Origin: Hyphomicrobiales bacterium
GTDB taxonomy: Bacteria; Pseudomonadota; Alphaproteobacteria; Rhizobiales; OSC116
Direction: 5' to 3'
Assembly: GCA_013214705.1 (NCBI GenBank)
Contig: JABSRZ010000009.1
Location: forward strand, 1-64,000
DNA: 64,000 bases
Below are positions 42,242 to 52,277 of this stretch, one piece after another; positions within the stretch are counted from its first letter, which is position 1; each line of letters begins with the position of its first letter. Position numbers and translations under genes: made by a program. A model generated the notes under the pieces. That model saw only the letters and a list, made by a program, of their open reading frames with translations. It was not told the DNA's origin and ran no database searches.

Positions 42242-43834
42242 ATGACCGCCAAAAACCCACCCATTTTACGCGCCTTAATTTCATTATCAGACAAAACTGG
42301 GCTGATAGAGTTTGCCCAAAAATTGCACGATTTAGGCGTCGAATTGCTCTCGACTGGCGGCACAGCTAAAGCCATTGCCGATGCCGGAATACCGGTTAAA
42401 GATGTGGCCGACATTACCAAATTTCCAGAAATGATGGACGGACGGGTTAAAACCTTACACCCCGCCGTGCATGGCGGTCTGCTGTCACTGCGCGACAATG
42501 AACAACATGTCAAAGCCCAAGCCGAATATAATATACCCAATATCGACTTATTGGTGGTTAACCTATACCCATTTGAAGCCACCGTCGCCAAGGGCGGCGA
42601 TTATGAAGACTGTGTCGAAAATATCGACATTGGTGGCCCAGCAATGATCAGAGCCGCGGCTAAAAACCATGGTTTTGTGACCGTGATTTTGGAAAATAAA
42701 GATTACGACTTGGTGCTTGGTGAAATGGCCGAAAATGCTGGCGCAACCAAGTTAGACACCCGTAAAAAACTGGCTGCCAAGGCCTATGCCCGCACCGCAG
42801 CATATGATGCCGCCATTGCCAACTGGTTCGCCAAAACTTTAGACCTATCCACCCCCGATTATCGTGCCTTTGGTGGCAATTTAAAACAAAGCCTACGTTA
42901 TGGCGAAAACCCGCACCAAACTGCCGCCTTTTATGTGAATGGTGACAACCGCCCCGGCGTCGCCACCGCCCAACAATTGCAAGGCAAAGAGCTGAGTTTT
43001 AACAATATTAACGACACAGATGCGGCGTTTGAACTGGTGGCAGAATTTGACCCCAGCCACACCAAAGCCGTGGCCATCATCAAACATGCCAACCCGTGCG
43101 GCGTGGCAACTGGTAGCGATTTGGTCGCCATCTATAAAGCCGCGCTAAAATGTGACCCAACATCGGCATTCGGTGGCATTGTGGCCGTAAACGACACCAT
43201 TGATGCGGCATTGGCGACAGAAATTGTCAAAGTGTTTACCGAGGTCATCATCGCACCAGACGTGACTGATGAAGCCCGCAGCATTATTGCCGCCAAAAAG
43301 AATTTGCGCCTGCTTATAACTGGCGCTTTGCCAGATACCAAAGCCCAAGGCCTTAACATTCGCTCGGTTTCTGGCGGCATGTTGGTGCAATCGCGCGACA
43401 ATGGCTGTGTCGATGATTTAGAGCTTAAAGTGGTGACCAAAAAAGCCCCAACTGAGCAAGAAATGGCCGATATGAAATTGGCGTTTAAAATTTGCAAACA
43501 TGTGAAATCTAACGCAATTATCTATGTCAAAAACGGCGCAACCGTTGGCATTGGCGCTGGCCAAATGAGCCGGATAGATTCGACCCGGGTGGCCGCACAA
43601 AAATCTATCGACGCAGCCGCAACCGCAGGTGAAACCGGCAAATTAGTCGAGGGCAGTGTGGTGGCTTCCGACGCTTTCTTCCCATTTGCCGATGGCCTAT
43701 TGGCCGCCGCCGAAGCCGGCGCGACCGCCATCATCCAACCCGGCGGCAGCATGCGCGACGATGAGGTTATCGCCGCCGCTGATAAAGCCGGCCTAGCCAT
43801 GGTATTCACCGGCATGCGGCATTTTAAGCATTAA
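42242..43834 (+). CDS. purH: Bifunctional AICAR formyltransferase/IMP cyclohydrolase
   Basis: [67 protein letters not shown]. Confidence 0.97.
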   Translation: MTAKNPPILRALISLSDKTGLIEFAQKLHDLGVELLSTGGTAKAIADAGIPVKDVADITKFPEMMDGRVKTLHPAVHGGLLSLRDNEQHVKAQAEYNIPNIDLLVVNLYPFEATVAKGGDYEDCVENIDIGGPAMIRAAAKNHGFVTVILENKDYDLVLGEMAENAGATKLDTRKKLAAKAYARTAAYDAAIANWFAKTLDLSTPDYRAFGGNLKQSLRYGENPHQTAAFYVNGDNRPGVATAQQLQGKELSFNNINDTDAAFELVAEFDPSHTKAVAIIKHANPCGVATGSDLVAIYKAALKCDPTSAFGGIVAVNDTIDAALATEIVKVFTEVIIAPDVTDEARSIIAAKKNLRLLITGALPDTKAQGLNIRSVSGGMLVQSRDNGCVDDLELKVVTKKAPTEQEMADMKLAFKICKHVKSNAIIYVKNGATVGIGAGQMSRIDSTRVAAQKSIDAAATAGETGKLVEGSVVASDAFFPFADGLLAAAEAGATAIIQPGGSMRDDEVIAAADKAGLAMVFTGMRHFKH

Positions 43835-43839
43835 TGAAT

Positions 43840-44262
43840 CAATATCGCTCACGGCTATTCTTCGCTTTGCTCAGGCCTACATGGGTGCGCCACATAAGTG
43901 GCGGCCTCCAGTCCGGCTGGTTCAAAAAACACATGAGTTTTTTGAACGGGAGTTGTCCGGCAACTTTGTGCTGAATTTCGGAAAACCGCCGACACTGATT
44001 CCATGTGGGAAAAAGGGGCGAGCCAACTTGTTGGCGAACTTGGCCATTGAGGCCCGCCCGTTAGGGCGTAGCAAGCACGCGGAGGCGTGCGCCCGCAGGT
44101 AAGCTTTGAGCGCAGCGAAATGCGCTAACAGTGACAAGGCCGACAGGCCGCAGGAACGTATAAATGCAAACTTCCAGAGCACCGGCAGGAGCGCTAACTG
44201 TCAATGTCTTCACTGCATCAACCACAGGCTCAGAGCCCGAAACTCCGGGAAGTTTGTGCTGA
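43840..44262. repeat. Mosaic palindromic repeat, copy G (M2 inverted / M1 / partial core -)
   Basis: M2 43848-43946 is the reverse complement of copy B M2; M1 44015-44098; partial core 44184-44246; end agtttgtgctgag recurs as an inverted repeat with aactttgtgctgaatttc at about 43962. Confidence 0.9.
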
Positions 44263-44263
44263 G

Positions 44264-45661
44264 TTAATCGCCTTGTTCTTTGACACTTAAAAATAGAACC
44301 AAGCCGACCACTAAAAAGCCAATAATGGTCACAATGCTCATGCGTTGGTCGTTAAATGCCAAGGTTAAAATGCCAATTAGCAGCGGTGCCAAAAACGCTG
44401 TGGCTTTGCCGGACAGAGCAAACAGGCCAAAATATTTGGTGATTTCCTGCGCCGGCACAATTTTAACCAACATGGTGCGGCTGGCGGCTTGTGCAGGCCC
44501 CATAAAAAAGCCAATGCCAATGCCCGATACTAATATAAATTGCTCGCCCAAATTGCTAAACATGCCGGCATTTTCGACAAATTCTGGCAGCTCAATAAAC
44601 CACAATGCCGACACTTTATTAACCGATAAAATGCCCAAGGCCGATAATATCAAGCCCACTAGAGAAACTATTATGGTCTTTTTAGGCCCAAACCAGTCAT
44701 CGCACCAGCCACCAATATAAGCCCCCACCGCCGCAGCTACCGACAATATAATGCCAAATATGCCTAACGTCGTGATGTCCCAATTAAACACAAATGAAGC
44801 GTAGATACCGCCAAATGCCGCAAGCGCCGCTATGCCATCATAATATATCATCCGCGCCAAAAAATATTTAAGCACATTTTTTTGCTGGGTCAGGCTTTTC
44901 AGCAATATCCACGTATCTTTTAGCCCGGCTCTGGCACTGGCTAATATTGAGGCCTTTTTCACTTGGGTTGGCATGTCGTCGGGGGTGAATAAAAATAGTG
45001 GAATGACAAAAACCAGCCCCCAAATGGCCGACATCGGCCCCACAAAACGATCTGCCTCAAATAGATTTGGGTCAAAATCGAATATCGGGCTTAAGCCCAG
45101 CATGGTCAGCCCGGTGTCTTTAGACGCGCTTAGCAAACCCAGCACAATCACCAAACTAATCAAGCCGCCCACATAACCCAATGCCCAGCCAAAGCCAGAC
45201 AATTTGCCTATTTTACCCGGCGTTGCGACCCTTGGTAACATGGCATTGTTAAACACCCCGGCAAATTCGATGCCGACACCCGCCACAATGATGCCAATGA
45301 CCACAAAGCTGAACATATGTGTTGCGCCGGGGGCGGCAAACCACAGCATAGATGCGCCGCCAACATACATTAGCATAAACACCATTATCCACGGTTTCCG
45401 AGGGCCAGTGCGGTCGGCGATAGAGCCTAATATTGGCGCGGTTATGGCCAATATCAAGCCCGAAACCGTTTGGGTAAACGACCAAGCCGCCTGCCCTTGC
45501 ACGCCATTTTCGGCAAAATGATTGACAAAATAAGGCGCAAATATAAAGGTAAGTATAAGCGTAAAATACGGTTGTGCGGCCCAATCAAACATCATCCAGC
45601 CAAATCGGCCTTTAAAATCAGCACCTGTTTTGCTGGCTGGTTGCGTCGCTGCATCTTTCAT
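44264..45661 (-). CDS. MFS transporter (UMF1/Atg22-like)
   Basis: FGWMMFDWAAQPYFTLILTFIFAPYF; 12-TM-like hydrophobic profile. Confidence 0.9.
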   Translation of the reverse strand: MKDAATQPASKTGADFKGRFGWMMFDWAAQPYFTLILTFIFAPYFVNHFAENGVQGQAAWSFTQTVSGLILAITAPILGSIADRTGPRKPWIMVFMLMYVGGASMLWFAAPGATHMFSFVVIGIIVAGVGIEFAGVFNNAMLPRVATPGKIGKLSGFGWALGYVGGLISLVIVLGLLSASKDTGLTMLGLSPIFDFDPNLFEADRFVGPMSAIWGLVFVIPLFLFTPDDMPTQVKKASILASARAGLKDTWILLKSLTQQKNVLKYFLARMIYYDGIAALAAFGGIYASFVFNWDITTLGIFGIILSVAAAVGAYIGGWCDDWFGPKKTIIVSLVGLILSALGILSVNKVSALWFIELPEFVENAGMFSNLGEQFILVSGIGIGFFMGPAQAASRTMLVKIVPAQEITKYFGLFALSGKATAFLAPLLIGILTLAFNDQRMSIVTIIGFLVVGLVLFLSVKEQGD

Positions 45662-45718
45662 AAACTCTCCCGGTTTTATATCTCAAATAAAGCCTTAAAC
45701 CTATAATTCAAACCAGAT

Positions 45719-48700
45719 TTAAGCTTCGACCACGTCAGCGATGTGGGCTGAAGCCACAGCCAATTTGGCCAAGCTCATCTCACCCGAGGCATTGACATTG
45801 GTGATGGCAATATTGGCGCGGCCAATCTCTTCGGCATTTTTTTGTTTCCACATCACCAAGGCTTGCTCTTTGTCTGCATCTTGCGACAAAATATTCAGCA
45901 CAATGCGCCGATGGGTGGCCTGCAAACCATCTATAGTGCGGTTAATCGCCAACCGGTCATAATGGTCGTTAACCGGCATTTTGCGCGCGCCAGATACCAG
46001 CCATTGAATGCCCATAAAGTCACCAACCGAGAAATATAGCTTGGCCACAGTTTCAAGCTCGGCATTGGCACGTTCTGCCACCCGCACAATGTCTGATGCA
46101 TTGTCTAAATAACGTGTTGAAGCCATAATTTCGGCAAACGCTGCGGGCACACCCGCTGCGGTTAATTCGGCGGTTTGATTTTTAACAAATTCATAGCTTT
46201 CGGCCGGTAAATGTTCGGAGAAATTATTAACCAGCGCATGTATGCCACCTTTATAACGGTCGATAATCTTGGCCAAATCGGTTTTATCATCACCCACATA
46301 ACGCAAAAACCACAGGGTTTGGCGGCGCAATAGGTTTTGCACTTTTAGGTAAAGTCTGGTTTGCACATCCGAGTCAATTTTATTGTCCAAATCATCAATT
46401 TGGTTGTTAAGTGACTGCATTTCAAAACTGTCATAAGCCATGGCAAAAGCGCTGGCTATTTGCTCAGGCTCAGCCCCAGATTGGTCGGCAACACTGCGCA
46501 CAAAGGCAGGACCACCGCGGTTTACCATCAGGTTAGACAGCCGAGTGGCGATAATTTCACGGCGCAATTTATGGCTGTTAATTTCATCCATATAACCGTC
46601 ATGCATGGTTGTGGGGAAATAACGCAATAATTCTTTGCCCAAATAAGCATCATCCACCACATCTGATTTTAACAATAATTGATATAGCGAAATTTTGGCG
46701 TAAGACAATAAAACACTAAGCTCAGGTCGGGTGAGGCCTTTGCCATTGGCCTCTCTTGTGGCCATTTCGGTGCTCGATGGCAAAAATTCAATGTCTCTAT
46801 CTAGCTCGCCCATCTCCTCCAGCCTCAGCATGAGGCGTTCATAAAAGCCCATATCATCTTTATTGCGAATGTCTGCCAAAGTTATCGACAATGTTTGCAA
46901 ATAATTGTTACGCAACACCAAAACCGCCACTTCGTCGGTCATACTGGCCAATAATTCATTGCGGCTTGCATAATTTAATTTGCCATTTTGCACGGCACGG
47001 CCGAGCGCAATCTTAATATTCACTTCCATATCCGAGCTATTCACCCCGGCACTATTGTCAATGGCATCGGTATTAATGCTGCCGCCCAATTTGGCAAATT
47101 CAACCCGCGCATTATGGGTGATGCCCAAATTAGCGCCCTCGCCCAAAACTTTGGCTTTTAATTGCGCGGCGGTGATGCGAATGGCATCATTGGCGCGGTC
47201 GCCAGCCTCGGCATTACTTTCTTTAGACGCGCGGATATAAGTGCCAATGCCGCCAAACCACAATAAGTCGGTCTCGGCGCATAACAGCGCCCGCATCAAT
47301 TCATTCGGGGTGGCGGTTTTGCCAGATAGGCCGGTCATTTGGCGAATTTCATCGCTCAACTTGATGGATTTTAGCGAACGGCTGAAAACCCCGCCGCCTT
47401 TAGAGATTAATTCGGCATTATACTCGACCCAAGATGACCTTGGCAGTTCGAACAAGCGCCTGCGTTCGGCAAAACTTGTGGCCACATCTGGTGTGGGGTC
47501 GATGAAAATATCCCGATGGTCAAACGCCGCGATAAGTTGCGTTTGTTCTGACAATAACATGCCATTGCCAAACACATCGCCAGACATGTCGCCCACGCCG
47601 ATGGCTTTAAACGGAACGGTTTGAATGTCATGGTTTTTCTCGCGGAAATGGCGTTTCACGGCCTCCCAACCACCACGGGCGGTGATGCCCATTTTTTTAT
47701 GGTCATAACCAACACTGCCGCCTGAAGCAAAAGCATCGCCCAACCAAAAATCTCGGTCTTCAGACAGGCCATTGGCAATGTCCGAAAACGTGGCTGTGCC
47801 TTTGTCTGCCGCCACCACCAAATAAGGGTCATCCTTATCCAGACGTATCACATCGGTCGGCGGAATCACTGTTTCACCATCTAAATTATCGGTAATGTCG
47901 AGCAGGCTGCCCACAAATAGCTTGTAACATGCAATGCCCTCGGCCATAAATTCTTCGCGCGTGCCGCCCACTGGCAGGTTTTTAGGCACAAACCCACCTT
48001 TTGAACCCACCGGCACAATCACTGCATTTTTAACCTGTTGCGCTTTCACCAAGCCCAATACCTCCGTGCGGAAATCTTCTAACCTATCGGACCATCTTAA
48101 ACCGCCACGGGCAATCTCGCCGCCGCGCAAATGCACACCTTCCACCCGTGGTGAATATACAAAAATTTCGGCAAATGGTTTGGGGTCTGGCAGGCTATCG
48201 ACCTGTTTAGAGCGTATTTTTATCGAAATGGTGGGTTTTTCAAGCCCTTCTTCGGTGGTTTGATAAAAATTTGTCCGTAGGGTGGCCTTCATCACATTTA
48301 ATAGCGCTTGGATGATGCGGTCTTCATCTAAACTGGTCACATTTTCAAGCGCCGCTTCAATTTTGTCTGAAATGGCATCTTGTTCGGCATAATCATCTGC
48401 CGGTGTATCTAAGCCAAATTTAATGTGGAATAAGCTGACAAAATCCAGTGTAATTTGGCCATGCTTAAGCAATGTGTCCCAAATATAACGTTGCGAAAAT
48501 GACAAGCCGGTTTGTTTTAGATAACGCCCATAGGTGCGCAACATCGCCACATCGCGCCACGCCAAACCTTCACTTAAGGTCAATTTGTTAAAGCCATCAT
48601 CCTCGGCGCGTTTGTTCCAAATGGCCAAAAAGGCTTGTTGCAATATTTCAGATTTTTCAGCCACATCAATGTTGTTGCCATTTTGGCTTTGTAGCACAAT

Positions 48701-50557
48701 GTCATGAATCCAAATGTCTTGCTGGCCGCCATTGGCCGTTCTGATGACACAAAATGACCGTTCATTAATGGCTCTAAAGCCCATATTTTCAATAATTGGC
48801 ATGCGGTCACTCAGCGCAATCGGCGCACCATAATGATATAGCTTCAGTGAAACCTGATCATCATTTGCTTCATTTCTATCGACCAATTTGGCGGCTATAT
48901 CACCATTTTGCTTAAGGCCGCGCATCACCACAATGTCTTCAATCGCCACACTTGGTGAGAAAGTGTCTTGATAGGCGCCACTAAACCCATCGCCATATTG
49001 GTTAAGCAATTTACGCGAAATTAGGCTCAAATTGCTATAATTTAATTCGGCAAAAAACTTGTCTTTCCAGGTGCGGATAATGTCATGCACCTCTGCTTCA
49101 ACCTCTAAATCGTCAAAGCTAGGCAGTGGGTTTTCATTGCGGCCAATGATGAAATGCACCCGGGTCATTAACCCTTCGGGAAAATACGGATAGACAGCCG
49201 ACACCCGGCCATCAAATTTATCGGCAAAATATTCGCCAACTCTTTGCGAGGTTTCTGAGCGGTAATGATCGCGCTCGATATAAACCAAAATAGACACAAA
49301 TCTATCGAATTTATCTGGCCGGATAAAAGTGCGGGTAACCGGGCGTTCATCTAATCTTTGGATGGCGGTGGCGAATTTAAGCAGCAAATCGCTTTCTATT
49401 TGAAACAATTCATCGCGTGGGTAATTTTCCAATACGTTAATGAGCGCTTTACTGCTATGGCTGCCAGCTTGCAGGCCACTGCATTGGACAACATGCTCTA
49501 ACTTGCGGCGCAGCAACGGTATTTGCATCGGGCTGCAGGTATAAGCGCCAGATGTAAACAGACCAACCACTTTTAGTTCGCCAGATATATTACCGTCGGA
49601 ATCATATAATTTAAGCCCGATATAATCCATATATGTACGGCGATGCACCACCGATTTTATATTGGCTTTGGCCACAAATATAGGTTCGGGGCGTAAGATA
49701 AAGTCTAATATCTCGGGGGTTATGGTCAGGTTTTTGCCATCACGTTGCAGCACTTCAACTTGGTCATCACGCAACACACCAAGGCCAGTGTCTTTGACAT
49801 GAACAAAGCTGCCATCGAAACTTTGGCTTTCAAAACAATATTCGCGTACACCCAAAAAGGTGAAATTATCATCAAGCAGCCATTGCAAAAAATCCATAGA
49901 TTCTTGCAATTCGGCCGGCGGAACATTTGGCGTATTTTTGTTATAATCTTCGAGCACTTGTCCAATGCGGGTGCCCATTGGCTTCCAGTCACTCACCGCG
50001 TAACGCACATTAATCAGTGTATTTTCTAAACCTTTGTGCAAATTGTCTAATTCATCGGCATTTAGTTTTTCAATCACGATGTGAATGTGGCTTTCATAGG
50101 CAACGCCACTTAACGAGCCACTAAATTCATCATCACCAACCACTTCGATTAACTCAGCATCGGCATCGCGTTTTACAAACATTAGCGGGTGAAGCACAAA
50201 TTTGGGCATAAAGCCCTGGTCTGAAATTTCATTCAGCACCGAGTCGAGTAAAAATGGCGTATCATCATTAATAATGTGGATATAGGTTTGAGCGGTCGCG
50301 CCATCCTGCTCGTCAGCCCTAATGGTAATTTTATAATTGCCAAGTTGGTGGCTTTGCGCCAAATCCCAACAGGCTGAAACTTGTTCACAAAGTTGATCTA
50401 CACCGGTGCGTTGATAATCTTCTATATTGCCGCGCTTTAAGAAGGCACCTATAAAAGTTTCAAAGCCTTTTTCTGAATTTCCGTGGGACTTATCAGACGT
50501 TAATACATCGACAATTTGGTCGATCATTTCATCTTTTTGTTGACTCGTTAGTTCCAT
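45719..50557 (-). CDS. Large NAD-specific glutamate dehydrogenase
   Basis: About 1,612 aa; RGGLRWSDRLEDFRTEVLGLVKAQQVKNAVIVPVGSKGGFV, GVGDMSGDVFGNGMLLS; start chosen at MELTSQQ with GGAGGG upstream. Confidence 0.95.
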   Translation of the reverse strand: MELTSQQKDEMIDQIVDVLTSDKSHGNSEKGFETFIGAFLKRGNIEDYQRTGVDQLCEQVSACWDLAQSHQLGNYKITIRADEQDGATAQTYIHIINDDTPFLLDSVLNEISDQGFMPKFVLHPLMFVKRDADAELIEVVGDDEFSGSLSGVAYESHIHIVIEKLNADELDNLHKGLENTLINVRYAVSDWKPMGTRIGQVLEDYNKNTPNVPPAELQESMDFLQWLLDDNFTFLGVREYCFESQSFDGSFVHVKDTGLGVLRDDQVEVLQRDGKNLTITPEILDFILRPEPIFVAKANIKSVVHRRTYMDYIGLKLYDSDGNISGELKVVGLFTSGAYTCSPMQIPLLRRKLEHVVQCSGLQAGSHSSKALINVLENYPRDELFQIESDLLLKFATAIQRLDERPVTRTFIRPDKFDRFVSILVYIERDHYRSETSQRVGEYFADKFDGRVSAVYPYFPEGLMTRVHFIIGRNENPLPSFDDLEVEAEVHDIIRTWKDKFFAELNYSNLSLISRKLLNQYGDGFSGAYQDTFSPSVAIEDIVVMRGLKQNGDIAAKLVDRNEANDDQVSLKLYHYGAPIALSDRMPIIENMGFRAINERSFCVIRTANGGQQDIWIHDIVLQSQNGNNIDVAEKSEILQQAFLAIWNKRAEDDGFNKLTLSEGLAWRDVAMLRTYGRYLKQTGLSFSQRYIWDTLLKHGQITLDFVSLFHIKFGLDTPADDYAEQDAISDKIEAALENVTSLDEDRIIQALLNVMKATLRTNFYQTTEEGLEKPTISIKIRSKQVDSLPDPKPFAEIFVYSPRVEGVHLRGGEIARGGLRWSDRLEDFRTEVLGLVKAQQVKNAVIVPVGSKGGFVPKNLPVGGTREEFMAEGIACYKLFVGSLLDITDNLDGETVIPPTDVIRLDKDDPYLVVAADKGTATFSDIANGLSEDRDFWLGDAFASGGSVGYDHKKMGITARGGWEAVKRHFREKNHDIQTVPFKAIGVGDMSGDVFGNGMLLSEQTQLIAAFDHRDIFIDPTPDVATSFAERRRLFELPRSSWVEYNAELISKGGGVFSRSLKSIKLSDEIRQMTGLSGKTATPNELMRALLCAETDLLWFGGIGTYIRASKESNAEAGDRANDAIRITAAQLKAKVLGEGANLGITHNARVEFAKLGGSINTDAIDNSAGVNSSDMEVNIKIALGRAVQNGKLNYASRNELLASMTDEVAVLVLRNNYLQTLSITLADIRNKDDMGFYERLMLRLEEMGELDRDIEFLPSSTEMATREANGKGLTRPELSVLLSYAKISLYQLLLKSDVVDDAYLGKELLRYFPTTMHDGYMDEINSHKLRREIIATRLSNLMVNRGGPAFVRSVADQSGAEPEQIASAFAMAYDSFEMQSLNNQIDDLDNKIDSDVQTRLYLKVQNLLRRQTLWFLRYVGDDKTDLAKIIDRYKGGIHALVNNFSEHLPAESYEFVKNQTAELTAAGVPAAFAEIMASTRYLDNASDIVRVAERANAELETVAKLYFSVGDFMGIQWLVSGARKMPVNDHYDRLAINRTIDGLQATHRRIVLNILSQDADKEQALVMWKQKNAEEIGRANIAITNVNASGEMSLAKLAVASAHIADVVEA

Positions 50558-50791
50558 TTGGCCCTCCCTTGCAATTTCCCCAAAAAAATTGCTTAACCTC
50601 AAATTATATCATTAGTTTCACATTCATCATTAAGTCATAATAAATCGTTAATCATAGATCAGAATACCGTTAACTATAAATACATCAGATTACGAATATC
50701 TTGTCAATTTGCAAATAATTGTATTCGGGTGAAACTAGATTTAGGCTGTAGATAGACCTAAACCAATATTCCGAACTAGAATTAAACTCAC

Positions 50792-51616
50792 TCACCAACT
50801 GCCGGAAGCGCCACCGCCACCGAAGTTGCCACCGCCGGTGGAACTGGCCCCAGACCCGCGCTTTGAAGCAAGCACAACATATAAAGCAAATAAAAGTAAT
50901 CCGCTGACAATTTTAATAATCGTAATTAACATAATATCAGTGGCGTTTAATTTGCCTTTTTCGCCTGTGCGTACATTTGTGCGCGCCAACGCACGGTTTG
51001 TAATTTTATCGATCATATAAGAACGCATGCCCAGAATAAGCCCCCAAACAAATAAAAACCCAAACACAAATGAGGTAACTTTTATGCCCTGCCACACATT
51101 AATTTTTTGCGACAACTTCTTATTTGCATAGTCACCATTTAGGGTTTTAATAATGAGGCTGACGCCTTTTTCGACCGCTTCGCTGAGTTTATTGCGTTTT
51201 AATTTAGGTTTCATATATTCTTGAATGATTATAGAACTTAGAGCGTCGGTTAACTCGCCCTCTAACCCGTAGCCAACTTCAATTGAAACTTGTTTTTCAA
51301 CGGGCGCTAGCAATAAAAGCACGCCATTATTCACATTTTTTTGCCCAATAGCCCATTCTCTGGCCAGTTCAACCCCATATTCGCGAATTTCATAGCCTTC
51401 TAGCGATTTCACCACCGCCACAACAACTTGTATGGATGATGATTCTTCGAATTCTTTAAGATCTGCAATGAGTTTTTGTTTCACATCGAGTGGCAATACC
51501 CCCACTTGATCGACGACTCTACTGGTAAAAGTTGGAAAGTTTGGCGCGGCAAAAGGCGCGCTAACCGATAAAACTGGAATCAAAAACAGAATCAACCAAG
51601 TTAAATAACGCATCAA
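50792..51616 (-). CDS. TPM domain (YgcG-like) protein with Gly-rich C-terminus
   Basis: FPTFTSRVVDQVGVLPLDVKQKL...QKNVNNGVLLLLAPVEKQVSIEVGYGLEGELTDA; ends GGGNFGGGGASGSW. Confidence 0.92.
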   Translation of the reverse strand: MMRYLTWLILFLIPVLSVSAPFAAPNFPTFTSRVVDQVGVLPLDVKQKLIADLKEFEESSSIQVVVAVVKSLEGYEIREYGVELAREWAIGQKNVNNGVLLLLAPVEKQVSIEVGYGLEGELTDALSSIIIQEYMKPKLKRNKLSEAVEKGVSLIIKTLNGDYANKKLSQKINVWQGIKVTSFVFGFLFVWGLILGMRSYMIDKITNRALARTNVRTGEKGKLNATDIMLITIIKIVSGLLLFALYVVLASKRGSGASSTGGGNFGGGGASGSW

Positions 51617-52263
51617 TCAAGGATGATTAAGTGGTTTGCCAGTTCATCTTCATTAACCTTGCCATCATCAGGGAAATGGGTTGCTAGTAATATGCCGATT
51701 TGTTCGATGGCCGATATAATGCCTTCACTCATTTGGCCTTGCTTCACATTGGTGATTAAATCATCAACAATATTTTGCCAAATTTCGCCATCAAGTTTTT
51801 TATGGATGCCGCTATCGGCAACCACTTCGACATAATGTTCGGCCAAAGATATAAATAATAAAACCCCAGTATGATCGGTGGTTACATGAACGCCTTGGGT
51901 TACAAATTGCAATGCAGCCAACCGCCCGGCGCGCCGATGTTTGATATATTTAGGTATGAGCGCTAGTTTAATGGGCCGCCAGCGCAGCGCCAAAAACGCC
52001 AAAATAAACACCAATAATTGCCCAATATATACATATTCGAGGCTTAAACCATCATTGGCGTAAGAGCCGCTATCGGGGTTAAATACCCCCAGTAAAATAA
52101 CCACCAATGGCAGAGCTAACGAAAACAGCGCTGCCCATAAAGCCGGTATATAGTGATAATCATCACTTTGTTTGGCCAATACCACCACAATTTCACCTTT
52201 GGTTTTGCTTTCGGCCACGCCGACAGTTTCGGCTATTTTATTTAATTGTTGTTTTGAAATCAT
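51613..52263 (-). CDS. TPM domain membrane protein
   Basis: VAESKTKGEIVVVLAKQSDDY...TGVLLFISLAEHYVEVVADSGIHKKL. Confidence 0.88.
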   Translation of the reverse strand: MISKQQLNKIAETVGVAESKTKGEIVVVLAKQSDDYHYIPALWAALFSLALPLVVILLGVFNPDSGSYANDGLSLEYVYIGQLLVFILAFLALRWRPIKLALIPKYIKHRRAGRLAALQFVTQGVHVTTDHTGVLLFISLAEHYVEVVADSGIHKKLDGEIWQNIVDDLITNVKQGQMSEGIISAIEQIGILLATHFPDDGKVNEDELANHLIILD

Positions 52264-52277
52264 AACATCACCCTAAT

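Noticed and set aside
43922-44182. Minus-strand ORF MLWKFAFIRSCGLSALSLL...
   Set aside because: Overlaps M2/M1 of repeat copy G; no recognisable protein family.
2727-44262. CRISPR array interpretation of the repeats
   Set aside because: Units are long, mosaic and widely separated by genes; no regular 25-40 nt repeat/spacer periodicity and no cas genes.
2727-44262. Insertion sequence or prophage remnant
   Set aside because: No transposase, integrase or structural phage genes detected in any frame; no clear target-site duplications seen by eye.
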